From: an uncultured Eubacteriales bacterium
GTDB lineage: Bacteria > Bacillota > Clostridia > Christensenellales > Aristaeellaceae
Length of the DNA stretch: 5,678 nt
Reading direction: 5' to 3'
Assembly: GCA_900540045.1 (NCBI GenBank)
Contig: UQEF01000119.1
Location: forward strand, 1-5,678
The notes below the pieces were generated by a model that did no database searches, was not told the origin of the DNA, and saw nothing but the letters and a program-made list of their open reading frames with translations. Every line of letters starts with the position of its first letter. The stretch's first letter is position 1. The position numbers and the translations under genes are program-made. Of the stretch, positions 5,564 to 5,678 are shown piece after piece.

Positions 5564-5585
5564 TATTTTTCCTGCTGGAAAAATA
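5564..5585. promoter_or_regulatory. Perfect palindrome upstream of pckA, possible operator
   Basis: Nine-base arms TATTTTTCC (5564-5572) and GGAAAAATA (5577-5585) surround a TGCT spacer. It sits about 107 nt upstream of the pckA start in the AT-rich block (5540-5620) where the promoter should be. No T-run or GC-rich stem fits a terminator, so a dimeric regulator's binding site is more plausible. A degenerate inverted repeat, TTGTGAA and TTCAACAA on the minus strand, lies just upstream (about 5591-5608). The nearest promoter-like boxes (TTGTAT, 18 nt, TTTATT) are weak, so I do not assign a start point. Confidence 0.5.
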
Positions 5586-5624
5586 AATTTGTTGAAAAAT
5601 TCACAATACAAGCGAAAAAATGAG

Positions 5625-5665
5625 GGGCGTGTTGCAGAAAGCAATTTCTGCGGCACGCCCTTTTT
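5625..5665. terminator. Strong, probably bidirectional terminator
   Basis: A 16-bp stem (5625-5640 with 5645-5660; two G-U wobbles when read on the plus strand) closes a GCAA loop. On the plus strand five T follow directly (5661-5665). On the minus strand the stem is followed by CTCA and six T (5615-5620). No plus-strand gene in the window needs it, so it most likely ends a minus-strand gene beyond the right edge and insulates pckA. Confidence 0.85.
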
Positions 5666-5678
5666 GCAAACAAATCAA

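Noticed and set aside
5458..5624. Known riboswitch or T-box in the pckA leader
   Set aside because: No conserved core (T-box, S-box, TPP, glycine or cobalamin type) is recognisable; only simple inverted repeats are seen.

Overview
The window is a compact, GC-rich piece of bacterial chromosome with four complete or near-certain gene products beyond doubt plus one small thioesterase, all on the minus strand. Purine-rich Shine-Dalgarno sequences (AAGGAGG, GGGAGG, GGAGG), a lipoprotein-anchored parvulin foldase of the PrsA/SurA type, an ATP-type PEP carboxykinase and sigma-A-like promoters suggest a Gram-positive anaerobe of the Clostridia (a GC-rich gut-type Firmicute). This is an inference from style and gene content; no marker gene fixes the taxon.

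Layout from right to left, the direction of transcription. A strong hairpin terminator (5625-5665) closes whatever lies beyond the right edge. An AT-rich control region follows (about 5458-5624), with a perfect 9-bp-arm palindrome at 5564-5585 and two leader inverted repeats. Then comes pckA (3892-5457), ending at a GC hairpin (3850-3873). The region 3274-3891 has no convincing gene. Its right two thirds are full of short hairpins, and its left end carries the promoter (-35 at 3355-3360, extended -10 at 3331-3336) of a three-gene operon: exodeoxyribonuclease III (2512-3273), YfcE-type phosphodiesterase (1955-2509) and a PaaI-type hotdog thioesterase (1545-1958). These three are packed with a 2-nt gap and a 4-nt ATGA overlap. 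Another sigma-A-like promoter (1500-1528) drives a lipoprotein peptidyl-prolyl isomerase (88-1452). A 14-bp-stem terminator (38-73), with its T-run on the plus strand, closes the left edge.

Functionally this is mostly housekeeping: gluconeogenesis/anaplerosis (pckA), DNA repair (xth), two small hydrolases and an extracytoplasmic protein-folding factor. The genes do not form one pathway. The most unusual feature is the parvulin: its catalytic domain is split after the first beta-strand by a roughly 75-residue acidic helical-hairpin insert that bears traces of internal duplication. The second most interesting stretch is the hairpin-rich intergenic region downstream of pckA. I do not see a mobile element, CRISPR array, tRNA or rRNA, nor clear evidence for a new multi-gene system.
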